A stretch of DNA of 64,000 nt from Sipunculus nudus. Its lineage: Eukaryota; Annelida; Sipuncula; Golfingiida; Sipunculidae. Position 1 is the stretch's first letter; every line of letters starts with the position of its first letter. Where the stretch lies: positions 62,090,370-62,154,369 of the forward strand of contig CM049307.1 of NCBI GenBank assembly GCA_026874595.1. The letters are read 5' to 3'. Shown in pieces: positions 48,532 through 60,506 of this stretch. A program made the translations under genes and the position numbers. The notes below the pieces were generated by a model. It worked only from the letters and a program-made list of their open reading frames with translations. It did not search any database and was not told where the DNA came from.

Positions 48532-49284
48532 CCAACCTACAATGACCATTAAACTTGCACAAAACCTGTTCACCCTGTGCCCCAATTTGATCAAACACTA
48601 TAGTAATTTGGCACACACAATGAAGTTCTAATCATTCATTTAGGTATTTTAGTCGTTTCTGGCGGACTGCATTTCATTGATATTTTAGTGACAATACATC
48701 ACTCTGACGAATTTGTTGTTTATAACGCACATTAAACGGTCGTGAATCAAGCAGATTATACATTGTTTGTTCAACACACAGATGACCTGTATAAATAGCG
48801 CCTCATCTCCTTGTATGATTTATTATTTTGATGGCCATGCCAAATTGATCCGTTACTCTGATTAAATCTGTTAAAAAAATTAAACCTTTCCAATAGCAGT
48901 TCTCTGTTGAAAATACAGGCACACACATACAAGACTTACAACACCTTCGAATATAAAGCTCAGCTACTACTCCATGCATCCTTCCGCCAGAGATCATTTC
49001 TACTCAAAACGAATATCCTCCTTTTGGACACTGTGAAATGACCGGAAATACTTGTCTCAACTGTCAAACTGTCAAACTTTGAATTAAAATTTGTTACAGT
49101 TCAAGAAGAAAACCTTTTGCATACATTTAACATGCAGATGCTTACAAATGTTACTTATCCCGTGAAGTCCTTGCCACAAAAACACCAATTAACACAATGT
49201 TATTTGCCTTGAATTGAAACAATTCGTAATCATTGTACTTGAACGGACTACGGTACCCTCTTCAATACATATATTGAATTTTAT

Positions 49285-49308
49285 ACACACACACACACAC
49301 ACACACAC

Positions 49309-49361
<53 letters not shown>
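49285..49361. repeat. (CA)n-(TA)n compound microsatellite
   Basis: A CA run (49285-49309) passes into a TA run ending near 49360. Confidence 0.95.
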
Positions 49362-49363
<2 letters not shown>

Positions 49364-50464
49364 ACGATTCATTGGTTTTTGGGTCTATTTCCTTTAGTAT
49401 AACCGGCCTTCAGACCTCTCCTTCCAGTACAAGGTACTCCACAGGTGCCAGAGGTTCTAAGGAATCACAGGAAATCTGGGAATCCCCTCAGGTTTGTTTA
49501 TAGAGACGTTTCGGCAAATCGGGTTGATTGAACTTAAGGGAGAATAGAGCCGAGATCCGAGACAGAGAACTAGTTTGACGTAACTGGACATTGCAAGTCT
49601 GACGTCATGTAATGTACTTACAGATGACCAGAATCTATATATAATACAATAGAGTGGAATTTGTCCGGGTAATGTGTCGGGGACGATCAGTTCAACATCT
49701 TTGAGACTGCCACCTGTGTGGAATGTTAAAAAGATAGACTTCATATGTGTGGAATTTTGAACAGTTATGTAAACCTGATTTTGTTAAGTATTTTATGTGA
49801 TTATCGTATCATTGCACGATTAGAAATCCTGTTGTTTTATGATTATTTGACTTTAGTGACATGTAAAGGTTAGTTGTAGTGCAAGCGCAGACTTTATACG
49901 ACTTAATTGTTTGTTTTGGGCAACCATGCAGGGATGGTCAGTGACAAAAAAGGCAAATTTTCATCTTTTCGAGCCTACAGCCAGATATTACCCCAAGAAC
50001 CAAGCGTCCAGGAGATTTATAACATTACATACTGAAAGCTCTGTTATTCTCTCCTGAAAGTTTGTTGCTAAAACAGTGGAATAAATATTATGCATGCTTT
50101 TGTGGAGATTTCTTATTTTCTAATATTTTATCAAATGAGGTTTCCGTGTGGATGCATTACCACAGAATCCACGGAAGGTTTTTAGGAAAATAAAATAGAA
50201 AGCATGTTTTCTGTCATTAAATGAGCTCTGTTTATGTAAAATCATTGGTAGGTATATAAATACATTTGGGCAAATACATGTGGTACATGATTCAATGTAT
50301 AGAATGGTATATATGTTTCTCTGTTCCCAGGTTTCAGGTTTCATTTTATGATCTTTAATCCTGTTTTACATTCGATTACGACCTGCCTGACATGTGTTAT
50401 TTAATATTCTACTTGATAAATAATATGTATATTGATTATTAGTGTTTTATATATAGTTAGGTAT

Positions 50465-50640
50465 TTAGGTAAAGTGGTGGCGGTTGACTTGTGACTGCAA
50501 GGTTGTGGGTCCGCCTCCCGTTCTGACCAACTGACACCTAGCCAACGTCTTTACCGCTAGGGTGCGCTTTCTCGACCCAGCAGTAAATACGTATTGGTCA
50601 TAGGTGGCAGGCAAATGTAGAACTAATAACCGCGAAACCA
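50465..50640 (+). mobile_element. SINE-like relic in unit 2
   Basis: A tRNA-like head is suggested by GACTGCAAGGTTGTGGGTCCGCC, where the GGGTCCGCC is a weak box B. It is followed by TCTCGACCCAGCAGTAAAT and GTATTGGTCAT, a phrase pair common in invertebrate SINE bodies. The matching sequence in unit 3 is at about 60030-60170. No tail or target-site duplication is visible. Confidence 0.35.
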
Positions 50641-51079
50641 AGAATAAACAGGCCCGAAAGACAAGCAAGGGAAAGTGTAAAGTGATATTAGACTAAAAAC
50701 TCCCACCTTTATTGATAAAATTGTCTCAAGATTAGATACAACTGCTTCTTTAAAGCTCAAGGGAAACCAGTAAATGTTTATACAAGAAGATAATATATAC
50801 GCAAATACTTTTAATATGACTGCCAAATTATTTGCAGATTAAAAGTACTTTAATTTGAAAGGCACGCTTAATCCGCATTTAGAATGACTGAATAAAAATG
50901 ATAATGGTCAAAAGGCATGCGTATATATATGATTCATCTCTGTGTCATAAATTCTCACATTGACATATACTCCGTTCCACAGGAAAGAAAAATCCAGGGC
51001 TCGCACAGCAAACGATTTTTCTTCAAACATTTTCGAACAGATAAGGTATACATCTGATTGGATCATCGTGTAAACAAAG

Positions 51080-51232
51080 ATGGCTGCACCCATGCGGAGC
51101 TCATTGTGCGTCACTGCAAGAGAGGAAATTTGCAAATACTGGGGTATAACTGACCTCAGGCCACACCGGCAAGTTAGTTTAGACACTGTCCTGACAGATG
51201 ATTGCGTTGTGCGTATTCAAACGGGGGAGTGA
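51080..51232 (+). pseudogene. Truncated copy of a small conserved ORF (unit 2)
   Basis: The 50-codon frame (MAAPMRSSLCVTAREEI...) aligns with the 91-codon frame at 60507-60782 for about 40 codons and is then cut off by an indel and TGA. The first 17 codons differ mostly at third positions, but later codons show many replacements. It is unrecognised. It may be a dead copy of a short gene or first exon (CAA followed by a GTTAGT donor-like sequence at about 51173), or merely conserved non-coding sequence. Confidence 0.3.
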
Positions 51233-51978
51233 AAAAATAGTCTTTCGACCGCAGTGCGAAACCGCCGATTTTAGTTACCTACAGAACAGCACCGCCTGGT
51301 GGCCAAAACCTGACGGATAATTCCGGTTACGTGCAGCGGTTATAGCGGAGCGAATAGATGACAATAGCGCAACCGTTGCTTATGGAGCGTATATTTGGTT
51401 AAACTGCATGTAGCCTGTTCTACCAGTTTAGGTAAACATGGAAATTTGTTATATATCGTTATATATAAAAAAATTCTAAATCATTGCTTCGGACTTTCTC
51501 AATAATTATTATCACTTTTTTGACTGGATACATTGTGATTTCAGTCTCACTGACCGTGCCGGCATCATGACGCCAAACAATGATGGATGCCTTGGGAGAT
51601 TCAGTGATTAATTGCAGCAATCATGTTTATATAATTAAACAAATGAAAAAGCCCATACACAAATATAGATTGCTGGTTTATTAAGCAGGTGTTTTCCATG
51701 TTTCTTTAACCTGTCTTTTCCTATTTTTTCTTAATATTTCCTCATCTAATTGGTCCTACAGCTTATTCCCGTGGGAGCCCGGGACAACCCATGAAATAAT
51801 TTTTTTTTCAAAAACAAACATCAAGCTTCCCTCTCCAACACAGTGTGATATTTTCTAGAACCAGATCCCATTTTCGCGGGATTTTCCCGTAGACTGCATG
51901 GCCGGACCACAAGCGGTTGCCCATATCTCATATGAGCCATATAATGTGGATACAAAATTCTTGATGAGGGAACACTTT

Positions 51979-52050
51979 AGGTCCTACCGAGATTTGAACT
52001 CGGATCGCTGGATTCAAAGTCCAGAGTGCTAACCATTACACCATAGGACC
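51979..52050 (-). tRNA. tRNA-Gln (anticodon UUG)
   Basis: The 72-nt minus-strand sequence folds fully. It has a 7-bp acceptor stem GGTCCTA/TAGGACC, a D arm with GTGTAATGGTTAGCAC, the anticodon stem CTGGA/TCCAG around loop CTTTGAA (anticodon TTG), and the T arm CCGAG/CTCGG around TTCAAAT. There is no intron. A TTTT run about 22 nt downstream (51954-51957) can terminate RNA polymerase III. It lies in the middle of repeat unit 2. All paired positions are intact, so it is likely functional. Confidence 0.95.
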
Positions 52051-52732
52051 CCTATACATTCCAACGTCTGTAGGGCTATGTATAAACTTAAAAACTAACA
52101 TGCTTTTTCACAGCTTGCCATATATCACAGATATATTTAGGTCTATATAAAGTTCTATACAGACTCGGATAATATTTGGCTAGATATTTGCAATCATTTG
52201 AAAATGTGAATATTATGTTATCTTCGAATTTATATGTGTCTATATCAATGGGCACAGCTGTACATGGCTCAAACACGGAGGTGTTGAGATTTGCAGACCG
52301 TGCCATTTCATTGTTGTTATTTACTTAAGGGAATCGATCAACAACGCTACAGCGGGAATCATTCTCCATCAGATGTCGCCACAATCAGACCGGCAGAACC
52401 TTCTGTTGATAAGATTAACTACAGGGAACTTCTAATCCTGTAAATCCTAATCTGCCAATCATCAAACTGAAACTTTGTGCAATTAAAAATGGCGCATCTG
52501 ACTGAAGACAACTGGACAACACATGTGAACTTGTCTTTTTTATATCACCATTAATTTGTGAATTTATATTTATAGATGTCTGCAATGTCCTAATAATATA
52601 TCGAGAACTTTATATACTTTTTTCTATATCTTAAAGCCTAAGTGAGATGCATACATCGCACAACACATATACGACAGGTATACGACAAAAATTGGGGGAA
52701 TTACTAAGATATTCATGTGTGTGGGGGGGGGG

Positions 52733-52800
52733 GGGCAGCGGCGTACCTAGCTTTTCTGCCACCCGGGGCGTTCGTTGAAATTGCCGCCCCGCTAGCAAAA
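52733..52800 (+). mobile_element. hAT-like end (CAGCGGCGTACC) beside a G tract
   Basis: A G run of about 13 bases is followed by CAGCGGCGTACCTAGCTTTT and CACCCGGGG. It falls in the part of unit 2 that unit 3 lacks, so it may mark a separate insertion. The 76-codon open frame here is not a gene. Confidence 0.4.
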
Positions 52801-54139
52801 CATCACAAAACTCGACAGCTTAAAAAAACATATCATGTTAACTTTTTGGGTTATAAGCTTTCAGGTGACAACAACGCACATATACCGATGCATTCATTTA
52901 TAAGGAATCTTTCGCCACACACTAAAGGGAAGTCACCTATATGCTAATGAAAATCCAAAGTGTACAGAAAGGAACAAATTTTAACCAGAAGAAATATTAT
53001 ACAATGCAGGATACACATAATAATGTGGTAACTGAATTTTTCATGTACAAATGAGTTAAGATTAACTCGACCTCAACATGGTAAAACTTCATTTGGTGAG
53101 TGTTATTCAATTCTCAACGCAGATAAATACTGTGTCACTTCAATAATTCCAGCTCTTGTAATCGCATAGGACAATAACTATATACCTGAAATATATAGAG
53201 AGCTCTATGATAGCATGCATGGTGCTGCAGCAAGTTAGCCATTTATACATTAGTCTCTCCTTGAAACGCTGGTACATCATGCAGTGTAAGTTTTTATTTC
53301 TAGTTACAATTTATTCTTTTTCGTGTATGTCATAATTAAATATACTTGTCTGAGGTTAGAGCGATTTTTGATTTGCATAAGCAAAGAGGTAACCTCACTT
53401 TAATGTGTCCCAAAAATCTCCCTGTTATAGAATTCATCGATATAATTGCGTATTTTTCAACTTAAAGCCTATGTTAACATAATAATTTGACGTGATATGT
53501 TTCAACGCATTTTTGTAATGTATTGTTAAAGAGGGATGGCAATTCCACGATCGCCCCGGGCGGCATACAGGCCAAGAAGAGGACTGTGTAGACATGCAAG
53601 GCAGAGGTTTACTGGAATCACGGGCCAAGAGAACACGAGCTCCATGGATGCGTGCCAGGACCATGCATTCCTGGACAGCGACTTTGACTTTGTATGTGAT
53701 TAGGGATAATTTAATATGTTAGGTCATCAACCATTCCGGATTACCGTCACTATATGATCACATGGAAGCAATATTGTATATATATATATTACGAGATTAT
53801 GCTTTGTGCGATTCGGGGCGGGGGGGGGGGTATGTGAAAGACTGACACTGATCCTATTGTCCTCGGGTGCACAATAGGATTGTTCGGGGTACACGTGCGC
53901 TACTGGAACATAACAGGGCAGGGCAAGGAGGTTATTTAGTGTTTTAAATTTTATATATAATACAAAGATATGTTCCAGGATGCTCAATTAGCATATTGAA
54001 CTGATTTGTAATAGGGTCTTGGAAGCAGTGAACATATCAGTAGTATACATATGATAAAAATACACATATACTATGGAAATACACAATATACAAGGCAAAT
54101 ATACAATATAAAAGGCAAATATACTATACTATACTCATA

Positions 54140-54236
54140 CCAAGTGGAATCCACTCGGTAAACTCACCGTGATGTAGTGGTAACGCCATGTCCCTCATCA
54201 CTGCAAAGCAGTGAGAGAACAACTACCTGAACAGGT
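54140..54236 (-). other. Three-hairpin structured region in the Penelope 3' end
   Basis: Three stem-loops follow one another: 54140-54158 (8-bp stem with one G-T pair), 54198-54214 (perfect TCACTGC/GCAGTGA stem with an AAA loop) and 54225-54236 (ACCTG/CAGGT). The same three occur in copy 2 at 56818-56914. They could be RNA structures for retrotransposition. No hammerhead core could be identified. Confidence 0.5.
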
Positions 54237-54443
54237 AAGTCTGCCCAGCGGATCCTCGGGGGGGGGGGGGGGGGGGGGGTTGAGAGGGGCACGCTGAATG
54301 CTAGGTTTTAAAATATTTCAGGGTGAATTTGTTTTGATGGCGGTACTTGGAGAGAATTTCAGCTCTTGAGTTCAACAATGATCCAGGGGGGCCGTTGCTA
54401 TAAGGAGCTTTTCAGACAAGCAGAGATTACTCTTCCTAGTCCC

Positions 54444-56295
54444 TCAGAAGTAAGATGCTGCCTTGGCAGATATTTTCCAGGAGAGCTTGTAATTGATATT
54501 GTTGTCTTTTAGTGACCAAATGTGTTTAGACAGTTCAGTATTTTTAGCTTGGGATCTATTCCGAAAGGACTGCTTGTGGTTATTGTATCTTGTCTTGAAA
54601 TCACCTTCAGTACACCCTATGTATGTTTCACGTCATTGTCTGTTCTAACTGTTGCCTTATAGACAATGCATATCAGCTGACACTGACCATTCATAGGACA
54701 TTCGTCTTTTTTACGGCAGTTACATTGTCTTTGAGGTATATTCACAGCATTGTCAGTATTTAAAACCTTCATATTATGTTTGCTGATCAGGTTAGACATG
54801 TTGGGTAGACAGCTAGAGCTAATTTTCAAATTGTTCCTGTTGAATAACCTGTGGTACCTGTGATGTTTAGGGAAATGTTTTTCAACTAGTTTCATGAATT
54901 GTCTGCCAATGTTTGTTTTTACATGACGACTGTAGGGGGGATTGAACCATATTATTTTCCTTTTCCTGTTTCTTTTGCTTTTCACTGTGGGTTCAACATA
55001 TTTTAAGCTTTCTGAGAACCCGCTTTTCGCTAAAGCTTTGTCATACATGGTTTTGGCTTTCATAAATAGTTCTTTATTGCAGGAGTTGTCAGATACACGT
55101 TTGCTGATCATCATAGGTATCTGCCTAAATATAGCTGGGGGTTGATTGGATTGTGCGTGGATATAGAGCGGGTCATTGTTCGGTTTTATGTAAGGGTAGA
55201 AGATGTCATTTGGAGGTCAAATGTTACGTCTAAGAAATCTGTGCAGGTCAGGTTAGTTTCAATGGTTATTTTTAACCCAACATTGAAAAAGAGTTTGATC
55301 ATTTTCTTACGGGAGCTGTCTGCTTTGGGTCCAGACATGTTGGGGAAACAACCCAAACCGTCATCACGATACAGGCCTAGTGCATTTTCACCAAATTCCT
55401 TTTTCAACATATCTAGGATGTATAAACTAACAATTTCGCATACTTCAGCGCCATCAAAACTGCCCATAGTGACGTCAAAACTAGTATGATCTTTTATCAC
55501 CTAGGTGTTACCGTTGCTAAACAGTAAGCTTTTCCTGCTGTGCAGGGTGGTTTTGATAACATCCTCTGGAATGGAGACCATGGTTTTGGCAAATTTGAGG
55601 GCTTTCATGAGAAGATCTTCTGTGATCGAGGGGTAAAAGTCAACAATATCAAACTTCATGAACTTAGATTTTTGTTTCAGCTTCAATTTCTTGAACCAAG
55701 ATATTACCTGTGCGGTATTTTGCCACTGGTTGAGTTTGGTTTTCAGTCTCAGTTGGCTATTAAATTTTTCCAAGTGCTTTTTGCTAATGATACCTATTTC
55801 AGATTTTGCTGGATTTATCAATCTGCACTTGGGGTTTTGTTCAAAATTATCCTTGTGGTCTTTCAAAGTAATGTAAGCATTGCGCTCAGCCATGACTTCG
55901 ATGCGGTCTGCTAGGTTAAGGGAACCGGCTATTTCTTTGGCTTCTGTATTGATATTTTTACAGATATTTTTGTCTGCTTTTTTGTATGTCTTAGTGATGT
56001 TTTCTGTAAGAAGTTTATTGTTGTATTCTTTCGGCATACTGTACAGGTTGGTGGTCTTATCTGCCTGCACTAGGAGATTGTCAGATTGTCTGATTGTCTT
56101 GATGTCATTGGCCATTTGTCTCTGGAATGCATTGTGTGAGTGCTGGAATTCAATGTTCCGGACCATTTCATAGATATCACTTTCAAATGCCCTGAGGTGT
56201 TCGCTATGAGGGGGTGAATATGTGGTTTTGAATCCATAGTTTTGTTTAGCTGAAGTTTGACCAGGGTTTTCGAAATGGAATGCCTTCCATCGCAT
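54444..56295 (-). pseudogene. Penelope-like RT + GIY-YIG polyprotein, inactivated
   Basis: The first segment (56295-55501) has ITLKDHK (142-148), CRLINPAKS (157-165) and the RT catalytic DIVDFYPSI (206-214). It ends at a TAG at 55501-55503. The next segment continues in the same frame with FDVTMGSFDGAEVCEIVSLY and the catalytic YRDD, so the TAG is a nonsense change. A one-base shift near 55205 moves the frame into the linker (IPMMISKRVSD) and the Cys-rich CNCRKKDECP segment. A second shift at about 54620 precedes the GIY-YIG part (TYIGCTEGDFKTRYNNHKQS), which ends at a stop at 54444-54446. The intact protein would prime DNA synthesis at chromosomal breaks or ends. With one stop and two frameshifts this copy cannot encode it. 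Confidence 0.85.
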
Positions 56296-56337
56296 TCTCC
56301 GAAGTAGGCTTTCAACTTATATATATATTATATCTCT

Positions 56338-56563
56338 TCCTGTCACCGGCGGTTAATTAACTTTAAGAACTGATAACTGATCTAATTGATTGCGTGAATA
56401 CTGAACTGAGGAATCTTGTTCAATGGCTGAATGCAACTTAAACTGAATTATAAGAAAACTCATTTAATATTTTTCAGCCTTAACAAACGAAGAATTAATG
56501 TTAATTAGAGATTTAGGATTAATGGTGACAGTATCTCCAGAGTAGAATTTACAAAGTTACAAA
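56338..56563 (+). pseudogene. Non-LTR reverse transcriptase fragment (duplicate, cut short)
   Basis: It is the same sequence as 57612-57838 and is cut off at the Penelope duplication junction (…TTTACAAAG). It encodes part of the RT thumb region (LVQWLNA..., then INGDSISRVEF-like phrases, frameshifted). Confidence 0.65.
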
Positions 56564-57600
56564 GGGGTACACGTGCGCTACTGGAACATAACAGGGCAGG
56601 GCAAGGAGGTTATTTAGTGTTTTAAATTTTATATATAATACAAAGATATGTTCCAGGATGCTCAATTAGCATATTGAACTGATTTGTAATAGGGTCTTGG
56701 AAGCAGTGAACATATCAGTAGTATACATATGATAAAAATACACATATACTATGGAAATACACAATGTACAAGGCAAATATACAATATAAAAGGCAAATAT
56801 ACTATACTATACTCATACCAAGTGGAATCCACTCGGTAAACTCACCGTGATGTAGTGGTAACGCCATGTCCCTCATCACTGCAAAGCAGTGAGAGAACAA
56901 CTACCTGAACAGGTAAGTCTGCCCAGCGGATCCTCGGGGGGGGGGGGGGGTTGAGAGGGGCACGCTGAATGCTAGGTTTTAAAATATTTCAGGGTGAATT
57001 TGTTTTGATGGCGGCACTTGGAGAGAATTTCAGCTCTTGAGTTCAACAATGATCCAGGGGGGCCGTTGCTATAAGGAGCTTTTCAGACAAGCAGAGATTA
57101 CTCTTCCTAGTCCCTCAGAAGTAAGATGCTGCCTTGGCAGATATTTTCCAGGAGAGCTTGTAATTGATATTGTTGTCTTTTAGTGACCAAATGTGTTTAG
57201 ACAGTTCAGTATTTTTAGCTTGGGATCTATTCCGAAAGGACTGCTTGTGGTTATTGTATCTTGTCTTGAAATCACCTTCAGTACACCCTATGTATGTTTC
57301 ACGTCATTGTCTGTTCTAACTGTTGCCTTATAGACAATGCATATCAGCTGACACTGACCATTCATAGGACATTCGTCTTTTTTACGGCAGTTACATTGTC
57401 TTTGAGGTATATTCACAGCATTGTCAGTATTTAAAAACCTTCATATTATGTTTGCTGATCAGGTTAGGATCAGGTGTTCGCTATGAGGGGGTGAATATGT
57501 GGTTTTGAATCCATAGTTTTGTTTAGCTGAAGTTTGACCAGGGTTTTCGAAATGGAATGCCTTCCATCGCATTCTCCGAAGTAGGCTTTCAACTTATATA
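56564..57600 (-). mobile_element. Penelope-like element, second tandem copy with 1.4-kb internal deletion
   Basis: The copy is almost identical to 53886-54795, with a few substitutions, a shorter G run and one extra A. It then jumps to the equivalent of about 56195-56310. The deletion junction at about 57465-57473 joins AGGTTAGGATCA to GGTGTTCGC. It retains the GIY-YIG region (stop at 57115-57117) and the extreme 5' end but lacks the RT. Confidence 0.85.
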
Positions 57601-57611
57601 TATATTATATC

Positions 57612-58457
57612 TCTTCCTGTCACCGGCGGTTAATTAACTTTAAGAACTGATAACTGATCTAATTGATTGCGTGAATACTGAACTGAGGAATCTTGTTCAA
57701 TGGCTGAATGCAACTTAAACTGAATTATAAGAAAACTCATTTAATATTTTTCAGCCTTAACAAACGAAGAATTAATGTTAATTAGAGATTTAGGATTAAT
57801 GGTGACAGTATCTCCAGAGTAGAATTTACAAAGTTTTTAGGAGTAATAATAGATTCACAATTGAAGTGGACCAACCACATGAAGAGTGAAAGTTTTAAAG
57901 GTATCTGCATTATAGGAAAGCAATAAAGATGTTGCAAGAGTCTACTTTTATTACACTTTATTTTTCTTTTATCTATCCATATTTAACTTATTGTATTGAG
58001 GTATGGGGTTCTGCAGCGGTGCCTGCACTACTGCCAGTGCACGGTTTAGACTACAGAAGAGAGCTATTCGAAATGTCATCTCATCTCCATATAATTCACA
58101 TACACATGATCTGTTTGTGTGTTATGTGATATGTTTATCAGCAAAAACTTAGATGTTCATCATTACAGAACAAGAAGAATGCATTTTTCCCCATGTGCCA
58201 GTATGTAAACTGGAGCCTACAATAAAACTTAACAGTTCAAAGTGGTCGGAACTTGGAACAATGTTATTACAGATATTGATCTTTGTGCTGCAATATCAAA
58301 ATTTAAACGTCGTCTGAAAGAATACCTTTTCTCAACTTAAAAATCATATTAATTATTTAACTTCATTTTCATAACCAGATGTTTATTGGTTTGTTTTCTC
58401 TGTATTGCAAAAAGGTTAATTTTAGTTTTTTTATTGCACGGTACCTGCACCATATGA

Positions 58458-58458
<1 letters not shown>
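57612..58458 (+). pseudogene. Non-LTR retrotransposon 3' fragment, RT C-terminal region
   Basis: Frameshifted translation gives NLVQWLNA, NGDSISRVEF, FLGVIIDSQLKW, MLQESTFITLYFSFIYPYLTYCIEVWGSA and, near the end, SKFKRRLKEYLFST, the usual close of such an ORF. It ends in a short 3' UTR before a (TA)n tract at 58459-58521. It is related to the fragment at 63080-64000, and belongs to a different subfamily from 36497-38311. Confidence 0.75.

Positions 58459-58521
<63 letters not shown>
58459..58521. repeat. (TA)n microsatellite
   Basis: A pure TA run follows the non-LTR fragment. Others in unit 3 lie at about 58903-58951 and 59839-59880. Confidence 0.95.
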
Positions 58522-58523
<2 letters not shown>

Positions 58524-58900
58524 ATGTAAATACTGAGAGGACATATCCTCTTTGAGTCAGTCCTCTTTGTCACAGGAATAACTATATATAAATGAAATGT
58601 ATCGTGTATAATTTATAAATTCTTGTGGCAAAAAATGAGTTTTATTAACTGAATGAATGAATAGAAGTGAGCATTGAATCCATAGGAAGTGTGTTTGAGA
58701 TACAGTTGAGATATAACAAACATATATTCCTTGCACCTTTGTTCCTTTTCAATGTTACATAATATAGTCTCTACATTCATTTTATTAAAATAAGCAGTAG
58801 AAGAATAATTTGTATACACGATGTTTACTAGAACTCTGAACGACAGCTGGCCTTTTATGTCATTTTATATATATATCTGAAAAAAGTAAAATCATGTAAT

Positions 58901-58952
<52 letters not shown>

Positions 58953-59837
58953 CAAGGGATGTATACGGTTAGGACGCCCAATTCAAAATTGTGTGTCACA
59001 CTTCTCAAGAACTTGTTTGAATTCGTTACATAAGTATTATTATATATATTTACTGCCAACCTACAATGACCATTAAACATGCACAAAACCTATACACCCT
59101 GTGCGCCCAGTGAATCAAATACTAGTATTTTGGCAGTATATTTGTCTAGAATCTAGCAATACATGTGTCAAATTTGAACGGTTATGTAAAGCTGATTTTG
59201 TTTTGAATATTATATGTCATAATCGTATCATTACACGAAAGGAAATTATGTTGTTATATGATTATTTGATTTTAAAGAAATGTAAGTGGCGCAAACACAG
59301 ACTTTACATAACTCAATTGTTTGTTTGAGGCAACCGGCGATGGTCAGTGACTAAAACAAAGGGGCGAATTTTTCATCCTTTATAGCAAGATCTTAGAGCG
59401 TCCAATCCGACGCTTAGGCCCAAAGAACCAACGGTCCAAAAGAGATTTCGAACTTTACATACGCTAACCCCTACATTCCTGAAAGCTCTGTTATTCTTTC
59501 CTTAAAGTTAGTTCCTGTAACAGTGAAGTAAATATTCTGCATGCTTTTGTTGAGATTTCTTTTTTTTCTAATATTTTTTCAAATGAGGTTTTCGTGTGGA
59601 TGCATGATCACATAATCCAAGAAAGGTTTTAGGAAACTGAAGTAGAAAACATGTTTCTGTCATTAAATGGGCTTGGTTTAGGTTAAATCATCGGTAGTAA
59701 AGTATATAAATACACGTGGACAAATACATGTGGTGCATGATTATATACTTGAAATGGGATATGTAATATGTTTATTTGTTCCCAGGTTCCACTTTATATC
59801 TTTATTTTCAGGAAATCCATTTGCACATACGAATATA

Positions 59838-59887
<50 letters not shown>

Positions 59888-60506
59888 CAACACAAGCCTG
59901 ACGTGTGGAATTTAATATTCGACTTAATAAAATATGTTCATTGGTTTTTCGTGTTCTATTTATTGTTTGATAGTTAGGTAAAGTGTGTATAAAGAAAATA
60001 GGATGGATACTTCATTTGTTGAGCGTAGTTGCGTACTGGTTGTTGATTCCTGTCCTGGCCGCCGTCTGCGCCAACGCACCCAGCCAAAGTCTTTACCATA
60101 AGGGTGCGCTCTCTCGACCCAGCAGTGAATGGGTATTGGTCATTAGTGGCAAGCAAATGTAGAACAAATAACCTTCTAGCGCGCCTGTTAATGATGATTG
60201 GATGGTATGCTCCTCAGGGAGCCAAGGAAGCAACAAAAATAAACAGGCCCCAAAGTTCAGGAAGGCAAATTGTAAAGTGAGTTCCGACTAGAAACCCCAA
60301 ACTTTATTGAAAACAAACAGACTCAAGATTAGTTACAAATGTTTCTTAGCAGCCGTATCTGAGCTTTAGTGTTTACGTTTGCTTCTGAAATTCCTAAAAT
60401 AAAACGTGATTCCATGCTCTGAAATACTCGACCAGAAAGCCGTAATTGAGTGATTTAATTTGCCGCGAGTAACCTGTTCTAAGCTTTGTGACACAACAAG
60501 AGTAAG

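Larger units (their letters stand above)
48071..53790 (+). repeat. tRNA-Gln repeat unit 2
   Basis: Collinear matches to unit 3 occur throughout: 48116 with 58668, 48531 with 59053, 50054 with 59494, 50500 with 60060, 51080 with 60507, 51540 with 61250, 51979 with 61676, 52280 with 61985, 53090 with 62285, and 53560 with 62740. The copies are diverged but easily aligned. Unit 2 alone carries a pogo-like MITE and about 450 extra bases at 52600-53070. Confidence 0.75.
53886..56310 (-). mobile_element. Penelope-like retroelement, main copy
   Basis: The minus-strand element has a reverse transcriptase region and a GIY-YIG endonuclease region (54444-56295), followed by a 3' non-coding region to about 53886. 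The 3' region has three consecutive hairpins at 54140-54236 and a long G run at 54259-54280. It is inserted in the TA tract at the end of repeat unit 2. The near-identical, shortened second copy directly upstream (56564-57600) gives the tandem arrangement typical of this class. Confidence 0.85.

Noticed and set aside
54040-54300. Hammerhead ribozyme in the Penelope-like terminal region
   Set aside because: A TGATGAG word is present on the minus strand, but the preceding C is replaced by G and no matching GAAA segment with a stem between them was found on either strand.
55540-56173. Plus-strand open frames of 72-124 codons over the Penelope-like element
   Set aside because: They are antisense shadows of the reverse transcriptase region, which has clear motifs on the minus strand.
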